A DNA stretch of 64,000 bases from Saprospiraceae bacterium. Its GTDB lineage: Bacteria; Bacteroidota; Bacteroidia; Chitinophagales; Saprospiraceae. Both the position numbers and the translations under genes were made by a program. Positions 29,527 through 37,576 of the stretch are shown one piece after another. The notes under the pieces were generated by a model that made no database searches, was not told where the DNA came from, and saw only the letters and a list, made by a program, of their open reading frames with translations. Position 1 is the first letter of the stretch. Every line of letters starts with the position of its first letter. The stretch is from assembly GCA_016717145.1 (NCBI GenBank), contig JADKGD010000012.1, positions 1 to 64,000 of the forward strand. The letters are read 5' to 3'.

Positions 29527-29706
29527 CTAACATTCCTCCACGGTTACTAAATGCATTACTTTAGCTACCATACCCATAATTTGGGGAGAAACTTCTTTGA
29601 CCACAGGATTGTGAAGTTTTTTGATTCCTAAAGCTATCATAGTAGCTTTTTGTTTCTTACTTCTATCAATTGTGCTCTTAATTTGTGTTATTTTTATATT
29701 TGCCAT
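29527..29706 (-). CDS. rpmD: 50S ribosomal protein L30
   Basis: The 59-residue product starts MANIKITQIKSTIDR and includes the L30 core QKATMIALGIKKLHNPVV and the tail MVAKVMHLVTVEEC. I chose the ATG at 29706 because the in-frame upstream start would add 15 residues never seen in L30. It lies between rpsE and rplO, its usual site. Confidence 0.95.
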   Translation of the reverse strand: MANIKITQIKSTIDRSKKQKATMIALGIKKLHNPVVKEVSPQIMGMVAKVMHLVTVEEC

Positions 29707-29722
29707 AATGGTAAATTTAATA

Positions 29723-30235
29723 TTATCCTTCGTAAACTTTACTAATAGCAATTCCTCTTTGTTTGGCTATTTCATAAGCATTTCTCATTTTGGAAAGCGC
29801 GTCTATAGTTGCTTTAACCACATTATGAGGATTTGATGAACCCTGCGATTTAGCCAATACATTATGAATCCCAGCCATTTCAAGTACAGCCCTCATCGCG
29901 CCACCGGCGATAACACCAGTACCATCGGCTGCAGGTTTAAGCATAACCTTTCCAGCACCATATTTGCCCTTTTGCTCATGTGGCACAGTTCCTTTGTGCA
30001 AAGCTATTTTAACCATATTTTTTTTAGCATCCTGAACTGCTTTCTGAATTGACTCAGAAACATCCAAAGCCTTTCCAAGGCCATGACCAACAGAACCATT
30101 ACCATCTCCGACGACCACTAAAGCTGAAAAACTAAAAGTTCTACCTCCTTTAGTAACCTTAGCAACCCTTGACAGATTAACCAACTTCTCTTTCAATTCC
30201 GGCTCTCCCTGATTTACTTTAACTGGTGTTGACAT
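29723..30235 (-). CDS. rpsE: 30S ribosomal protein S5
   Basis: S5 supports decoding fidelity and the mRNA entry site. The 170-residue product carries the double-stranded RNA-binding S5 signature RVAKVTKGGRTFSFSALVVVGDGNGSVGHGLGKA (about residues 23-56) and the C-terminal GSSNPHNVVKATIDALSKM. It lies between rplR and rpmD in standard spc-operon order. Confidence 0.98.
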   Translation of the reverse strand: MSTPVKVNQGEPELKEKLVNLSRVAKVTKGGRTFSFSALVVVGDGNGSVGHGLGKALDVSESIQKAVQDAKKNMVKIALHKGTVPHEQKGKYGAGKVMLKPAADGTGVIAGGAMRAVLEMAGIHNVLAKSQGSSNPHNVVKATIDALSKMRNAYEIAKQRGIAISKVYEG

Positions 30236-30246
30236 ATTTGATATTT

Positions 30247-30591
30247 TTAGAAAATTAATCCACCTTCTCTGGCACCATCTGCCAAAGACTTTACTCTACC
30301 GTGATATAAATAACCGCCCCTGTCGAAAACAACTTTCCCAACATTTAAAGCAATGCCCTTAGCAGCTATCGTTTTACCTACCTCAGCAGCTTGATTGACT
30401 TTATTACCATCTTTTTTGACTCCTTTGGTAGATGCACTAGCTAAAGTCACACCATTTACGTCATCAATTAATTGACAATAAATTTCTTTATTGCTTCTAA
30501 ATACAGACAACCTTGGTTTCAGAATGGTACCATGTACCTTTTTTCTGATTCTGTACTTAACTCTCGTTCTATTATATAACTTATTATCCAT
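30247..30591 (-). CDS. rplR: 50S ribosomal protein L18
   Basis: L18 binds 5S rRNA in the central protuberance. The 114-residue protein has RTRVKYRIRKKVHGT at the N-terminus, PRLSVFRSNKEIYCQLIDD and a C-terminal FDRGGYLYHGRVKSLADGAREGGL, all typical. Only 11 bases separate it from rpsE. Confidence 0.97.
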   Translation of the reverse strand: MDNKLYNRTRVKYRIRKKVHGTILKPRLSVFRSNKEIYCQLIDDVNGVTLASASTKGVKKDGNKVNQAAEVGKTIAAKGIALNVGKVVFDRGGYLYHGRVKSLADGAREGGLIF

Positions 30592-30620
30592 CTTAAAACA
30601 GCTTTGGATTTACCTATTTA

Positions 30621-31178
30621 TTATTTTTTACCGGACGTCTTACCAGCCTTTCTTCTAACCAATTCACCAACAAATTTAATACCTTTTCCTTTGTAAGGTT
30701 CCGGTTTACGGTAAGCTCTTATTCTTGCACAAATCTGTCCGATCAATTGCTTATCAGCACCTTCCAATATTACCGTAGGATTCTCTCCTTTTTCCATTTT
30801 TGTTGTTAACTTGACTTCAGCCGGTAACATAAAATAAATTGGGTGAGAATATCCCAGCAACAATTCTAGCATATTGCCAGTATTGCTTACTCTGTAACCT
30901 ACTCCGATCAACTCCATCTGTTTTGTAAACCCTGTTGAAACCCCAGTTATCATATTATTGATAAGAGATCTATAAAGACCATGAGCTTCCCGATGTCTCT
31001 TTTGTTCCGTAGGTCTTCCAACTACAAGAACTCCATCCTCCAAAGTTACACTCAAATCAGGATTAACCTGTTCAGATAAAGTGCCTTTAGCCCCTTTTAC
31101 AGTTACCAAGTTTCCTTTAGAAATATCTACAGAAACTCCTGATGGTACGTTTATTACAGCTTTGCCTATTCTAGACAT
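30621..31178 (-). CDS. rplF: 50S ribosomal protein L6
   Basis: L6 lies at the base of the L7/L12 stalk near the factor-binding site. The 185-residue product begins MSRIGKAVINVPSGVSV and ends with the L6 signature PEPYKGKGIKFVGELVRRKAGKT. The two-domain alpha/beta layout is full length. It is flanked by rpsH and rplR as usual. Confidence 0.98.
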   Translation of the reverse strand: MSRIGKAVINVPSGVSVDISKGNLVTVKGAKGTLSEQVNPDLSVTLEDGVLVVGRPTEQKRHREAHGLYRSLINNMITGVSTGFTKQMELIGVGYRVSNTGNMLELLLGYSHPIYFMLPAEVKLTTKMEKGENPTVILEGADKQLIGQICARIRAYRKPEPYKGKGIKFVGELVRRKAGKTSGKK

Positions 31179-31199
31179 GACTTCAGAAATTTATAAAGT

Positions 31200-31604
31200 T
31201 TAATAAATATAGCAGATTAACTCGCCACCTACATTCTCCTTTCGCGCTTGTTTATCCGTCATAAGACCTTTTGATGTGGAAACAATTGCTATGCCTAATC
31301 CATTGATCACCTTTGGTATATCCTGCGCAGCTGAATACTGTCTTAGACCTGACCTTGATATCCTTCCAAGCTCTCTAATGATTGGCTTTTTTGTTGCCAG
31401 ATCATATTTAAGTGCAATACTAATCATGCCTTGTTTTCCAACTGCATCATCAAATTTATACTTAAGAATATAACCATTTTCATAAAGAATTTCAGTTATG
31501 GACTTCTTCATATTTGAAGAAGGGATTTCAACAACCTTATGACCCGCCTGTTGAGCGTTTCTTATTCTTGTCAAAAAATCTGCTATTGGATCTGTTACTA
31601 TCAT
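31200..31604 (-). CDS. rpsH: 30S ribosomal protein S8
   Basis: S8 is a primary binder of the 16S central domain. The 134-residue product begins VTDPIADFLTRIRNAQQAGHK and ends with GIAIVSTSKGLMTDKQARKENVGGELICYIY, including the STSKG RNA-binding loop. In E. coli S8 represses the spc operon; no corresponding leader structure was recognised here. Confidence 0.98.
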   Translation of the reverse strand: MIVTDPIADFLTRIRNAQQAGHKVVEIPSSNMKKSITEILYENGYILKYKFDDAVGKQGMISIALKYDLATKKPIIRELGRISRSGLRQYSAAQDIPKVINGLGIAIVSTSKGLMTDKQARKENVGGELICYIY

Positions 31605-31631
31605 TTTGAAACTAATCTTCGATTTTAAAAA

Positions 31632-31901
31632 TTACCAACTGGCTTTTGTTATACCCGGAATCAAACCTTCATTTGCCATCTTTCTGAACAAAACTCTATT
31701 TATACCAAATCTTCTCATGTAACCTTTCGGCCTTCCGGTCAGTTTACATCTATTGTGCAATCTAACTTTTGAAGAGTTTCTTGGCAACTTATCTAATGCT
31801 TCATAATCACCAGCTTCTTTAAGCTTTTTCCTTAGGCCAGCATATTTTGCTACCAACCTTTCCCTCTTTATTTCTCTTGCGATTACCGATTTTCTAGCCA
31901 T
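31632..31901 (-). CDS. rpsN: 30S ribosomal protein S14 (zinc-independent form)
   Basis: The 89-residue product shows ARKSVIAREIKRERLVAKY at the start and RCKLTGRPKGYMRRFGINRV near the C-terminus. It is the long S14 type without the CxxC zinc motif of the short paralogue. It lies five bases downstream of rplE and ahead of rpsH. Confidence 0.97.
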   Translation of the reverse strand: MARKSVIAREIKRERLVAKYAGLRKKLKEAGDYEALDKLPRNSSKVRLHNRCKLTGRPKGYMRRFGINRVLFRKMANEGLIPGITKASW

Positions 31902-31906
31902 TGGTA

Positions 31907-32464
31907 TTAATTCTTTTGATTTTTAAATGGTAAACCCAGTTCTTTAAGCAGCGCAAATGCCTCTGCATCTGTTTTGGCATTTGTCACAAATGTAATATCC
32001 ATACCTGTTATCTTACTGACCTTGTCAATATCTATTTCAGGAAAAATAATCTGTTCCTTGATTCCAATTGAGTAGTTTCCTTTCCCATCAAAACTTTTAT
32101 CATTTATCCCTTTAAAATCCCTCACTCTAGGTAGAGCCACAGTTATAAACCTATCAAGAAACTCATACATTTGTTTGTCTCTCAAAGTAACCCTGGCGCC
32201 AATCGGCATAAACTCTCTGAGTTTAAAGTTTGAAATTGATTTTGATGCTATTGTAGGTACTGCTTTCTGACCTGTAATAGTTGTCATTTCATTAACAGCG
32301 TTATCAACCAGTTTCTTATCCTGTGTTGCTGAACCTACACCTTGATTCACAGAGATTTTCATTAATCTTGGTACTTGCATCACAGTCTTATATCCAAATT
32401 GCTCGAACAATTTAGGAACAATTTCGCTGTTATATCTTGTTTTAAGTCTCGGTATGTAACTCAT
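31907..32464 (-). CDS. rplE: 50S ribosomal protein L5
   Basis: L5 joins 5S rRNA to the large subunit and contacts P-site tRNA. The 185-residue product contains VPRLMKISVNQGVG near residues 30-43, RVTLRDKQMYEFLDRFITVALPRVRDFKG and the C-terminal DITFVTNAKTDAEAFALLKELG. The start at 32464 shares one base with the rplX stop, so the two are translationally coupled. Confidence 0.98.
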   Translation of the reverse strand: MSYIPRLKTRYNSEIVPKLFEQFGYKTVMQVPRLMKISVNQGVGSATQDKKLVDNAVNEMTTITGQKAVPTIASKSISNFKLREFMPIGARVTLRDKQMYEFLDRFITVALPRVRDFKGINDKSFDGKGNYSIGIKEQIIFPEIDIDKVSKITGMDITFVTNAKTDAEAFALLKELGLPFKNQKN

Positions 32465-32799
32465 TACTTAATTATTTCACCTGATTTTTTAGAATATCTT
32501 ACTATCTTTCCTTCAACAACTTTTCTACCGATTCTGGTAGGTTCACCTGTTTTTGGGTCGATCACCATAAGATTTGATATATGTATAGGAGCTTCTATCT
32601 CATTAATACCTCCCGGATTATCTTGTGTCGCCTTAGTATGCTTTTTAACTAAATTCAGACCATCTACTATTGCTCTGTTTAGTTTTGGAAAGACCTGCTT
32701 AACTTCTCCTGATTCTCCTTTATTTGAACCTGCAATTATCCGAACTTTATCACCTTTTTTTACACTCAACTTAGGTGCAAACCGTTTTGTAGTAGGCAT
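32464..32799 (-). CDS. rplX: 50S ribosomal protein L24
   Basis: L24 initiates large-subunit assembly near the exit tunnel. The 111-residue protein has the KOW motif VKKGDKVRIIAGSNKGESGEV near residues 13-33 and the later HISNLMVIDPKTGEPTRIG. It overlaps rplE by one base and follows rplN by 18. Confidence 0.97.
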   Translation of the reverse strand: MPTTKRFAPKLSVKKGDKVRIIAGSNKGESGEVKQVFPKLNRAIVDGLNLVKKHTKATQDNPGGINEIEAPIHISNLMVIDPKTGEPTRIGRKVVEGKIVRYSKKSGEIIK

Positions 32800-32817
32800 A
32801 ATATTAATGTTTAATTT

Positions 32818-33183
32818 TTAAAGCACTTCCGGTGCCAATGATACAATACGCATATAGTCACGGTCTCTCAACTCCCTTGCTACTGGTCCAAATATTCTAG
32901 ATCCTCTTGGTTCATCAGCTGCATTTAATAATACCACTGCATTATCATCAAATCTAATATAAGAACCGTCTTTCCTTCTGATCGCTTTTGAAGTTCTCAC
33001 AATTACAGCTTTTGTAACGGTTCCCTTCTTGATACCAGTAGGTGTAGCAGACTTCACTGCTACTACTATTTTATCGCCGACAGAAGCATATCTCCTTCTT
33101 GTACCACCAAGTACCCTGATACACAGGACTTCTTTAGCACCACTATTGTCAGCCACTTTTAATCTAGACTCTTGTTGGATCAT
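32818..33183 (-). CDS. rplN: 50S ribosomal protein L14
   Basis: L14 lies at the subunit interface and forms a bridge to 16S rRNA. The 121-residue product begins MIQQESRLKVADNSGAKEVLCIRVLGG and ends FGPVARELRDRDYMRIVSLAPEVL, a complete match to the family. It stands between rpsQ and rplX. Confidence 0.98.
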   Translation of the reverse strand: MIQQESRLKVADNSGAKEVLCIRVLGGTRRRYASVGDKIVVAVKSATPTGIKKGTVTKAVIVRTSKAIRRKDGSYIRFDDNAVVLLNAADEPRGSRIFGPVARELRDRDYMRIVSLAPEVL

Positions 33184-33202
33184 GACTAATTATATTTATT
33201 AG

Positions 33203-33460
33203 TTATTTCGCTTTTTCAATTATTTCTACCAATCTCCAGCTTTTATTCTTGCTGATTGGTCTCGTTTCAGTTATTTTTACGGTATCCCCGAGATTACATT
33301 GATTATTTTCGTCATGGACAAAAAACTTCTTTGATTTCTTTACGAACTTACCATACTTAGGGTGCTTCAGTTTTCTCTCGATCAAAACTGTAATAGTTTT
33401 GTCCATTTTCGAACTGGCTACAACACCTATTCTTACTTTGTTTAACAAATTGTCAGTCAT
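33203..33460 (-). CDS. rpsQ: 30S ribosomal protein S17
   Basis: S17 is an OB-fold primary binder of 16S rRNA. The 85 residues contain IGVVASSKMDKTITVLIERKLKHPKYGKFVKKSKKFFVHDE and the conserved GDTVKITETRPISKNKSWRLVEI. It follows rpmC by 12 bases. Confidence 0.97.
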   Translation of the reverse strand: MTDNLLNKVRIGVVASSKMDKTITVLIERKLKHPKYGKFVKKSKKFFVHDENNQCNLGDTVKITETRPISKNKSWRLVEIIEKAK

Positions 33461-33472
33461 TGGACTTAAATT

Positions 33473-33736
33473 TTATGAATTATTACTTCTTCTAAACCTC
33501 ATCTTAGATCTTCCTGCCAATTGAGCAGGGGTCATTGCTTTAACTTCCCTAGCCCTTAACTCAGTATGCAATCTCGCAATATCTTTTTTTGTTACACCTA
33601 ACAATAATGGATTTTCCAATCCTTTAGACCCGTGATCAAACTGCATTCTGCCAAGATCAATCTCAGCTTGCCTTAGTTCTTCACGAATTGCTTCAACAGA
33701 CATTCCCTGAAGATCGATAAATTTTTTTGTTGCCAT
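33473..33736 (-). CDS. rpmC: 50S ribosomal protein L29
   Basis: L29 is a two-helix protein at the polypeptide exit and helps bind trigger factor and SRP. The 87-residue product has the helix pairs EAIREELRQAEIDLGRMQFDHGSKGLENPLLLGVTKKDIARLHTELRAREV. About 15 residues at the C-terminus (AQLAGRSKMRFRRSNNS) extend beyond the usual 65-70 residue length. It sits between rplP and rpsQ as expected. Confidence 0.93.
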   Translation of the reverse strand: MATKKFIDLQGMSVEAIREELRQAEIDLGRMQFDHGSKGLENPLLLGVTKKDIARLHTELRAREVKAMTPAQLAGRSKMRFRRSNNS

Positions 33737-33752
33737 TTCAGCTTAATTTAAA

Positions 33753-34172
33753 TTATTCGCTATAATCAACTCTTACAACCGTTTTAGTCTGTACAGGTAG
33801 CTTTTGGGCGGCTAATCTAAGCGCTTCAACTGCTATCTCAGACGGCACCCCATCTATCTCAAACATGATCTTACCTGGTTTTACAACAGCAACCCAGTGA
33901 TCCAAAGGTCCTTTACCTTTACCCATACGCACTTCCTGAGGTTTCTTTGTTACAGGTTTGTCAGGAAATATTCTGATCCACACCTTTCCTTCCCTTTTCA
34001 TGTATCTAGTCATGGCAACCCTGGCGGACTCCAACTGTCTGTTAGTGATCCTGCCAATTTCCAAAGATTTCAACGCAAACGAACCAAATGATATCGTACC
34101 ACCTTTAATGGCAATACCCTTTGTTTTCATTTTATGCTGCTTCCTGTACTTCGTTCTTTTTGGTTGTAACAT
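33753..34172 (-). CDS. rplP: 50S ribosomal protein L16
   Basis: L16 shapes the A-site tRNA pocket of the large subunit. The 139-residue product begins MLQPKRTKYRKQHKMKTKG and contains GSFALKSLEIGRITNRQLESARVAMTRYMKREGKVWIRIFPDKPVTKKP and RMGKGKGPLDHWVAVVKPG. A TAnnTTTG box lies about 45 bases upstream, in the 71-base gap after rpsC. Confidence 0.98.
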   Translation of the reverse strand: MLQPKRTKYRKQHKMKTKGIAIKGGTISFGSFALKSLEIGRITNRQLESARVAMTRYMKREGKVWIRIFPDKPVTKKPQEVRMGKGKGPLDHWVAVVKPGKIMFEIDGVPSEIAVEALRLAAQKLPVQTKTVVRVDYSE

Positions 34173-34215
34173 ATCTTATTGCTATTTAAAAAATTACCTT
34201 TTGAAAAAAGTCCCG

Positions 34216-34223
34216 CAAAGGTA
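34216..34223 (-). promoter_or_regulatory. Internal -7 box between rpsC and rplP
   Basis: On the minus strand this reads TACCTTTG followed by CG, a full match to TAnnTTTG. It lies in the 71-base rpsC-rplP gap, long for this cluster. No TTG at the expected -33 distance is seen, so an internal promoter is plausible but not shown. Confidence 0.45.
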
Positions 34224-34243
34224 ATAAATTTTATAATTATTGC

Positions 34244-35074
34244 TTATCTTTTTTTGTTCCTGTCACCACCACCTCTCTGGTCATTTCCGCCTCTTTGATC
34301 ATTTCCGCCTCTTCGGTCATTACCACCTCGTCTATCATTATTATTTCCACCCCTTCTATCTCTGTTATCACGTCCTCCTCTGTCGTCCTGATTTGATGGT
34401 CCATCAGAATTTGTCTTGCCAACACCAACATTTGGTGATAAATCACGCTTCTCCAATACTTCACCTTTACATATCCACACCTTTATTCCAATTTTACCAT
34501 ATACTGTCAACGCCTCTTTTAAAGCATAATCAATATCAGCTCTGAAAGTATGCAAAGGTGTTCTGCCATCTTTAAATTCCTCACTCCTTGCCATCTCCGC
34601 ACCATTCAACCTACCACTGGCTCTAACTTTAATTCCTTCAGCACCCGCCCTCATAGCAGACTGAATTGCCATTTTTATAGCCCTCTTATAGTTTATCCTT
34701 GATTCGATTTGTTTTGCAATTGTCTCACCAACTATTGCTGAATCTATCTCAGGTTTTCTAATTTCAATAATATTAATTTGAACTTCCTTACCAGTCAGTT
34801 TTTTTAATTCTTCCTTAATACGATCAACTTCCTGTCCACCTTTTCCAATAATTATACCTGGTCTTGATGTATGTAAAGTTACAGTGACTTTTTTAAGTGT
34901 ACGTTCTATTACAATTTTTGATATTCCTCCTTTTTGGATTCTTGCATTTAGATAAACTCTTATTTGTTCATCCTCTACTACCTTTTGAGCAAACTCTTTT
35001 CCACCAAACCAACTTGAATCCCATCCTCTGATGATGCCAAGTCTATTACCAATTGGATTTGTCTTTTGACCCAT
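34244..35074 (-). CDS. rpsC: 30S ribosomal protein S3 with Gly/Arg-rich tail
   Basis: S3 forms part of the mRNA entry helicase. Residues 1-215 are standard, with MGQKTNPIGNRLGIIRGWDS, a KH domain with GIIIGKGGQEVDRIKEEL, and RASGRLNGAEMARSEEFKDGRTPLHTFRADIDYAL. The normal protein ends near residue 220. Here a further 50 residues follow: repeated blocks of the type NDRRGG and NDQRGG with Asp, Asn, Arg and Gly, ending in GGGDRNKKR. Such a low-complexity basic tail resembles RGG boxes. Extended S3 tails are known in Bacteroidota, but this repeat is notably regular. It lies between rplV (25-base gap) and rplP. Confidence 0.96.
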   Translation of the reverse strand: MGQKTNPIGNRLGIIRGWDSSWFGGKEFAQKVVEDEQIRVYLNARIQKGGISKIVIERTLKKVTVTLHTSRPGIIIGKGGQEVDRIKEELKKLTGKEVQINIIEIRKPEIDSAIVGETIAKQIESRINYKRAIKMAIQSAMRAGAEGIKVRASGRLNGAEMARSEEFKDGRTPLHTFRADIDYALKEALTVYGKIGIKVWICKGEVLEKRDLSPNVGVGKTNSDGPSNQDDRGGRDNRDRRGGNNNDRRGGNDRRGGNDQRGGNDQRGGGDRNKKR

Positions 35075-35099
35075 TAAATTGATGTTTTAAATTAATTAT

Positions 35100-35456
35100 T
35101 TATTCTGCAATTTTAACTTTATTCTCTACCACTATTGTAACATGGTTCATCCGCTTCCTTATTCTGTGCGCTCTACCATGTGGTGCCGGCCTAAATCTTT
35201 TTAACACAGATCCGCCATCTACATAAGCAGTCTTTACAAACAACCTATAATCCTCCGGACTCAAAGATTCTGTTTTATTTGTCCAGTTTGATATTGCTGC
35301 CAAAACAACTTTTTCTAACCACCCAGCAGCTTCTTTATTTGTAAACTTAAGGATGTTTAAAGCCTCGTCAACTGATTTGCCCCTGATATTATCAACAACA
35401 AGTCTCATTTTCCTAGCCGACATAGGACAGTTTCTTAATCTCGCAAGTGCTTCCAT
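35100..35456 (-). CDS. rplV: 50S ribosomal protein L22
   Basis: L22 lines the exit tunnel. The 118 residues show NCPMSARKMRLVVDNIRGKSVDEALNILKF and the beta-hairpin-bearing GGSVLKRFRPAPHGRAHRIRKRMNHVTIVV, in which the tip enters the tunnel and affects macrolide passage. It lies between rpsS and rpsC. Confidence 0.98.
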   Translation of the reverse strand: MEALARLRNCPMSARKMRLVVDNIRGKSVDEALNILKFTNKEAAGWLEKVVLAAISNWTNKTESLSPEDYRLFVKTAYVDGGSVLKRFRPAPHGRAHRIRKRMNHVTIVVENKVKIAE

Positions 35457-35493
35457 TATATATATATTTATGCGATTTGCTTATCTAATTTAA

Positions 35494-35757
35494 TTATTTT
35501 TTACCTCCATGGCCTTTAAAAGTACGTGTAGGTGAAAATTCTCCCAGCTTATGACCAACCATATTCTCCGTAACAAAAACCGGAACAAACGTCTTACCGT
35601 TATGCACGGCAATGGTTTGACCAATCATATCAGGGATTATCATAGAAGCCCTTGACCAAGTTTTGATCACTGTTTTTTTATTCGATTCATTTACTTTCGC
35701 AACTTTTTCTAAAAGTTTAAAATGAATGTAAGGTCCTTTTTTAATTGATCTAGCCAT
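35494..35757 (-). CDS. rpsS: 30S ribosomal protein S19
   Basis: S19 pairs with S13 in the small-subunit head. The 87-residue protein reads MARSIKKGPYIHFKLLEKV, TWSRASMIIPDMIGQTIAVHNGKTFVPVFVTENMVGHKLGEFSPTRTF, a clean family match. It follows rplB by 18 bases. Confidence 0.98.
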   Translation of the reverse strand: MARSIKKGPYIHFKLLEKVAKVNESNKKTVIKTWSRASMIIPDMIGQTIAVHNGKTFVPVFVTENMVGHKLGEFSPTRTFKGHGGKK

Positions 35758-35775
35758 TGCTGATATATTACTTTA

Positions 35776-36600
35776 TTACTTCTTACGTTTAGATATAATC
35801 AATCTTGATGATGCTTTATTAACACTTCTGGTCTTCTGTCCTTTGGCCATAATACCAGTTCTTGAACGAGGGTGTCCTCCAGATGCCCTACCTTCACCAC
35901 CGCCCATAGGGTGATCCACCGGATTCATCGCCACACCCCTTACTCTTGATCTCTTTCCTAACCACCTTGTTTTTCCGGCCTTGCCGTGCACTTCCAATCC
36001 ATGATCCGGATTTGAGGATCTTCCAATAACTGCTTTACAAGATAATAATATCCTTCTAACTTCACCTGAAGGCAACTTAACAATAGCATATTTGCCTTCC
36101 TTCCCCATCATTGTACAATACGTTCCGGCGCTTCGTGCCAATGCAGCACCTTTACCTGGAACCATTTCTATAGAGTGAATGTCTGATCCCAATGGAATCT
36201 CCGAGAAAAACAATGCATTACCATTATCCGGAGTTGCCGTTTTACCTGACATTATCGCATCACCAACTTTCAATTTATCCGGTGCGATGATATATCTTTT
36301 CTCACCATCGGCATAAACTAAAAGTGCTATAAAGGCAGTTCTGTTTGGATCGTACTCTATAGTTGATACTTTCGCAGGAATACCATCTTTATCTCTCTTA
36401 AAATCAATAATTCTATATTTTTTTTTGCAACCACCTCCAATCTGACGCATTGTCATCTTACCGTCATGATTCCTTCCACCACTCTTGTGTATACCTACGG
36501 TCAAACTCTTTTCCGGCTCAGATGCAGTTAGCTCTGCATATGAAACGCTTACTTTCTGACGTAAACTCGGAGTTATCGGATTAAACTTTTTAATTGCCAT
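35776..36600 (-). CDS. rplB: 50S ribosomal protein L2
   Basis: L2 is needed for subunit joining and peptidyl transferase. The 274-residue product has the N-terminal OB-like domain with GRNHDGKMTMRQIGGGCKKKYRIIDFKRDK and the C-terminal RGVAMNPVDHPMGGGEGRASGGHPRSRTG, including the His near the peptidyl-transferase centre (NPVDHPMGGGEG). It lies between rplW and rpsS. Confidence 0.98.
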   Translation of the reverse strand: MAIKKFNPITPSLRQKVSVSYAELTASEPEKSLTVGIHKSGGRNHDGKMTMRQIGGGCKKKYRIIDFKRDKDGIPAKVSTIEYDPNRTAFIALLVYADGEKRYIIAPDKLKVGDAIMSGKTATPDNGNALFFSEIPLGSDIHSIEMVPGKGAALARSAGTYCTMMGKEGKYAIVKLPSGEVRRILLSCKAVIGRSSNPDHGLEVHGKAGKTRWLGKRSRVRGVAMNPVDHPMGGGEGRASGGHPRSRTGIMAKGQKTRSVNKASSRLIISKRKK

Positions 36601-36627
36601 TTCTCTTGCTTTTAATTGTTTAAGCTA

Positions 36628-36930
36628 TTATGCTTCAGTACTACCGTAAATATCTAATTCTTCTCCTTCAGCCAGCGTCACATAAGCTTTTTTATAAGCA
36701 CTTTTACTCCCTTTAATTACGCCTGACCTTGTATTTCTAGATTTTAGTTTTGCAGGCATAATAACTGTATTGACTGCAATAACATTTGTTGTAAACATAC
36801 TCTCCACCGCTTTTTTGATTTCGAGTTTGTTGGCTTTCTTATCTACCACAAAGGTATATTGATTTACCTTTCCAGTTAACTTTTCTGACTTCTCAGAAAC
36901 TATCGGTTTTAATAATATATTTCTTGACAT
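36628..36930 (-). CDS. rplW: 50S ribosomal protein L23
   Basis: L23 docks trigger factor and SRP at the exit tunnel. The 100 residues include ILLKPIVSEKSEKLTGKVNQYTFVVDKKANKLEIKKAVESMFTTNVIAVNTV, the typical L23 core. It is flanked by rplD and rplB. Confidence 0.96.
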   Translation of the reverse strand: MSRNILLKPIVSEKSEKLTGKVNQYTFVVDKKANKLEIKKAVESMFTTNVIAVNTVIMPAKLKSRNTRSGVIKGSKSAYKKAYVTLAEGEELDIYGSTEA

Positions 36931-36941
36931 TCCTGATAGAT

Positions 36942-37571
36942 TTATTGTTGTTCGTAAGTCGTCTTAAGGTGATTTACAGAATTTTCGGAAATCACTAATA
37001 CATCTGCATTAATCAATTCATACGTATTTACATCCTTAACATTCACAACGCTCGTTTTAGGAACATTCCTGCTTGAAAGATATACATTCGAATTATAATC
37101 AGGTGTTACCACCAATGACTTACCTGTAATGGAAAGGTTTTTTAAGATAGAAATATACTCTTTGGTACTTGGAGTGTTCATAGTAAAATCTTCAATTACT
37201 ACTAATGATCCGCTAGCTAATTTATCAGAATAAGCTGAAAATCTTGCTAATTCTTTAACCTTTTTGTTTAGTTTGAAAGTATAATTTCTTGGCTCAGGAC
37301 CAAAAGTTCTTCCCCCACCTCTGAATACAGGACTTTTGGCAGAACCCGCTCTTGCTGTACCTGTACCTTTTTGTTTTTTGATCTTTTTTGTTGACCTCGA
37401 AACCTCCCATTTCTCTTGAGACTTATGTGTACCCTGTCTTTGTGCAGCATTAAATTGCTTAACTGCAAGATAAACTGCATGAGCATTAGGTTGTATTCCA
37501 AAAATACCTTCAGGCAACTCTATAGATCTGCCCGTGCTTTTACCTTGAATATTTAATACATCGAGTTTCAT
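36942..37571 (-). CDS. rplD: 50S ribosomal protein L4
   Basis: L4 assembles early and has an extended loop reaching the exit tunnel. The 209 residues include KSTGRSIELPEGIFGIQPNAHAVYLAVKQF and the loop QKGTGTARAGSAKSPVFRGGGRTFGPEPRNYTFKLNKKVKELA. In E. coli it represses the S10 operon; no leader hairpin was recognised here. Five bases separate it from rplC. Confidence 0.97.
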   Translation of the reverse strand: MKLDVLNIQGKSTGRSIELPEGIFGIQPNAHAVYLAVKQFNAAQRQGTHKSQEKWEVSRSTKKIKKQKGTGTARAGSAKSPVFRGGGRTFGPEPRNYTFKLNKKVKELARFSAYSDKLASGSLVVIEDFTMNTPSTKEYISILKNLSITGKSLVVTPDYNSNVYLSSRNVPKTSVVNVKDVNTYELINADVLVISENSVNHLKTTYEQQ

Positions 37572-37576
37572 ATTCC

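Noticed and set aside
32375..32821. 148-codon plus-strand frame across rplE/rplX
   Set aside because: It is antisense to two overlapping ribosomal protein genes and has no recognisable domain.
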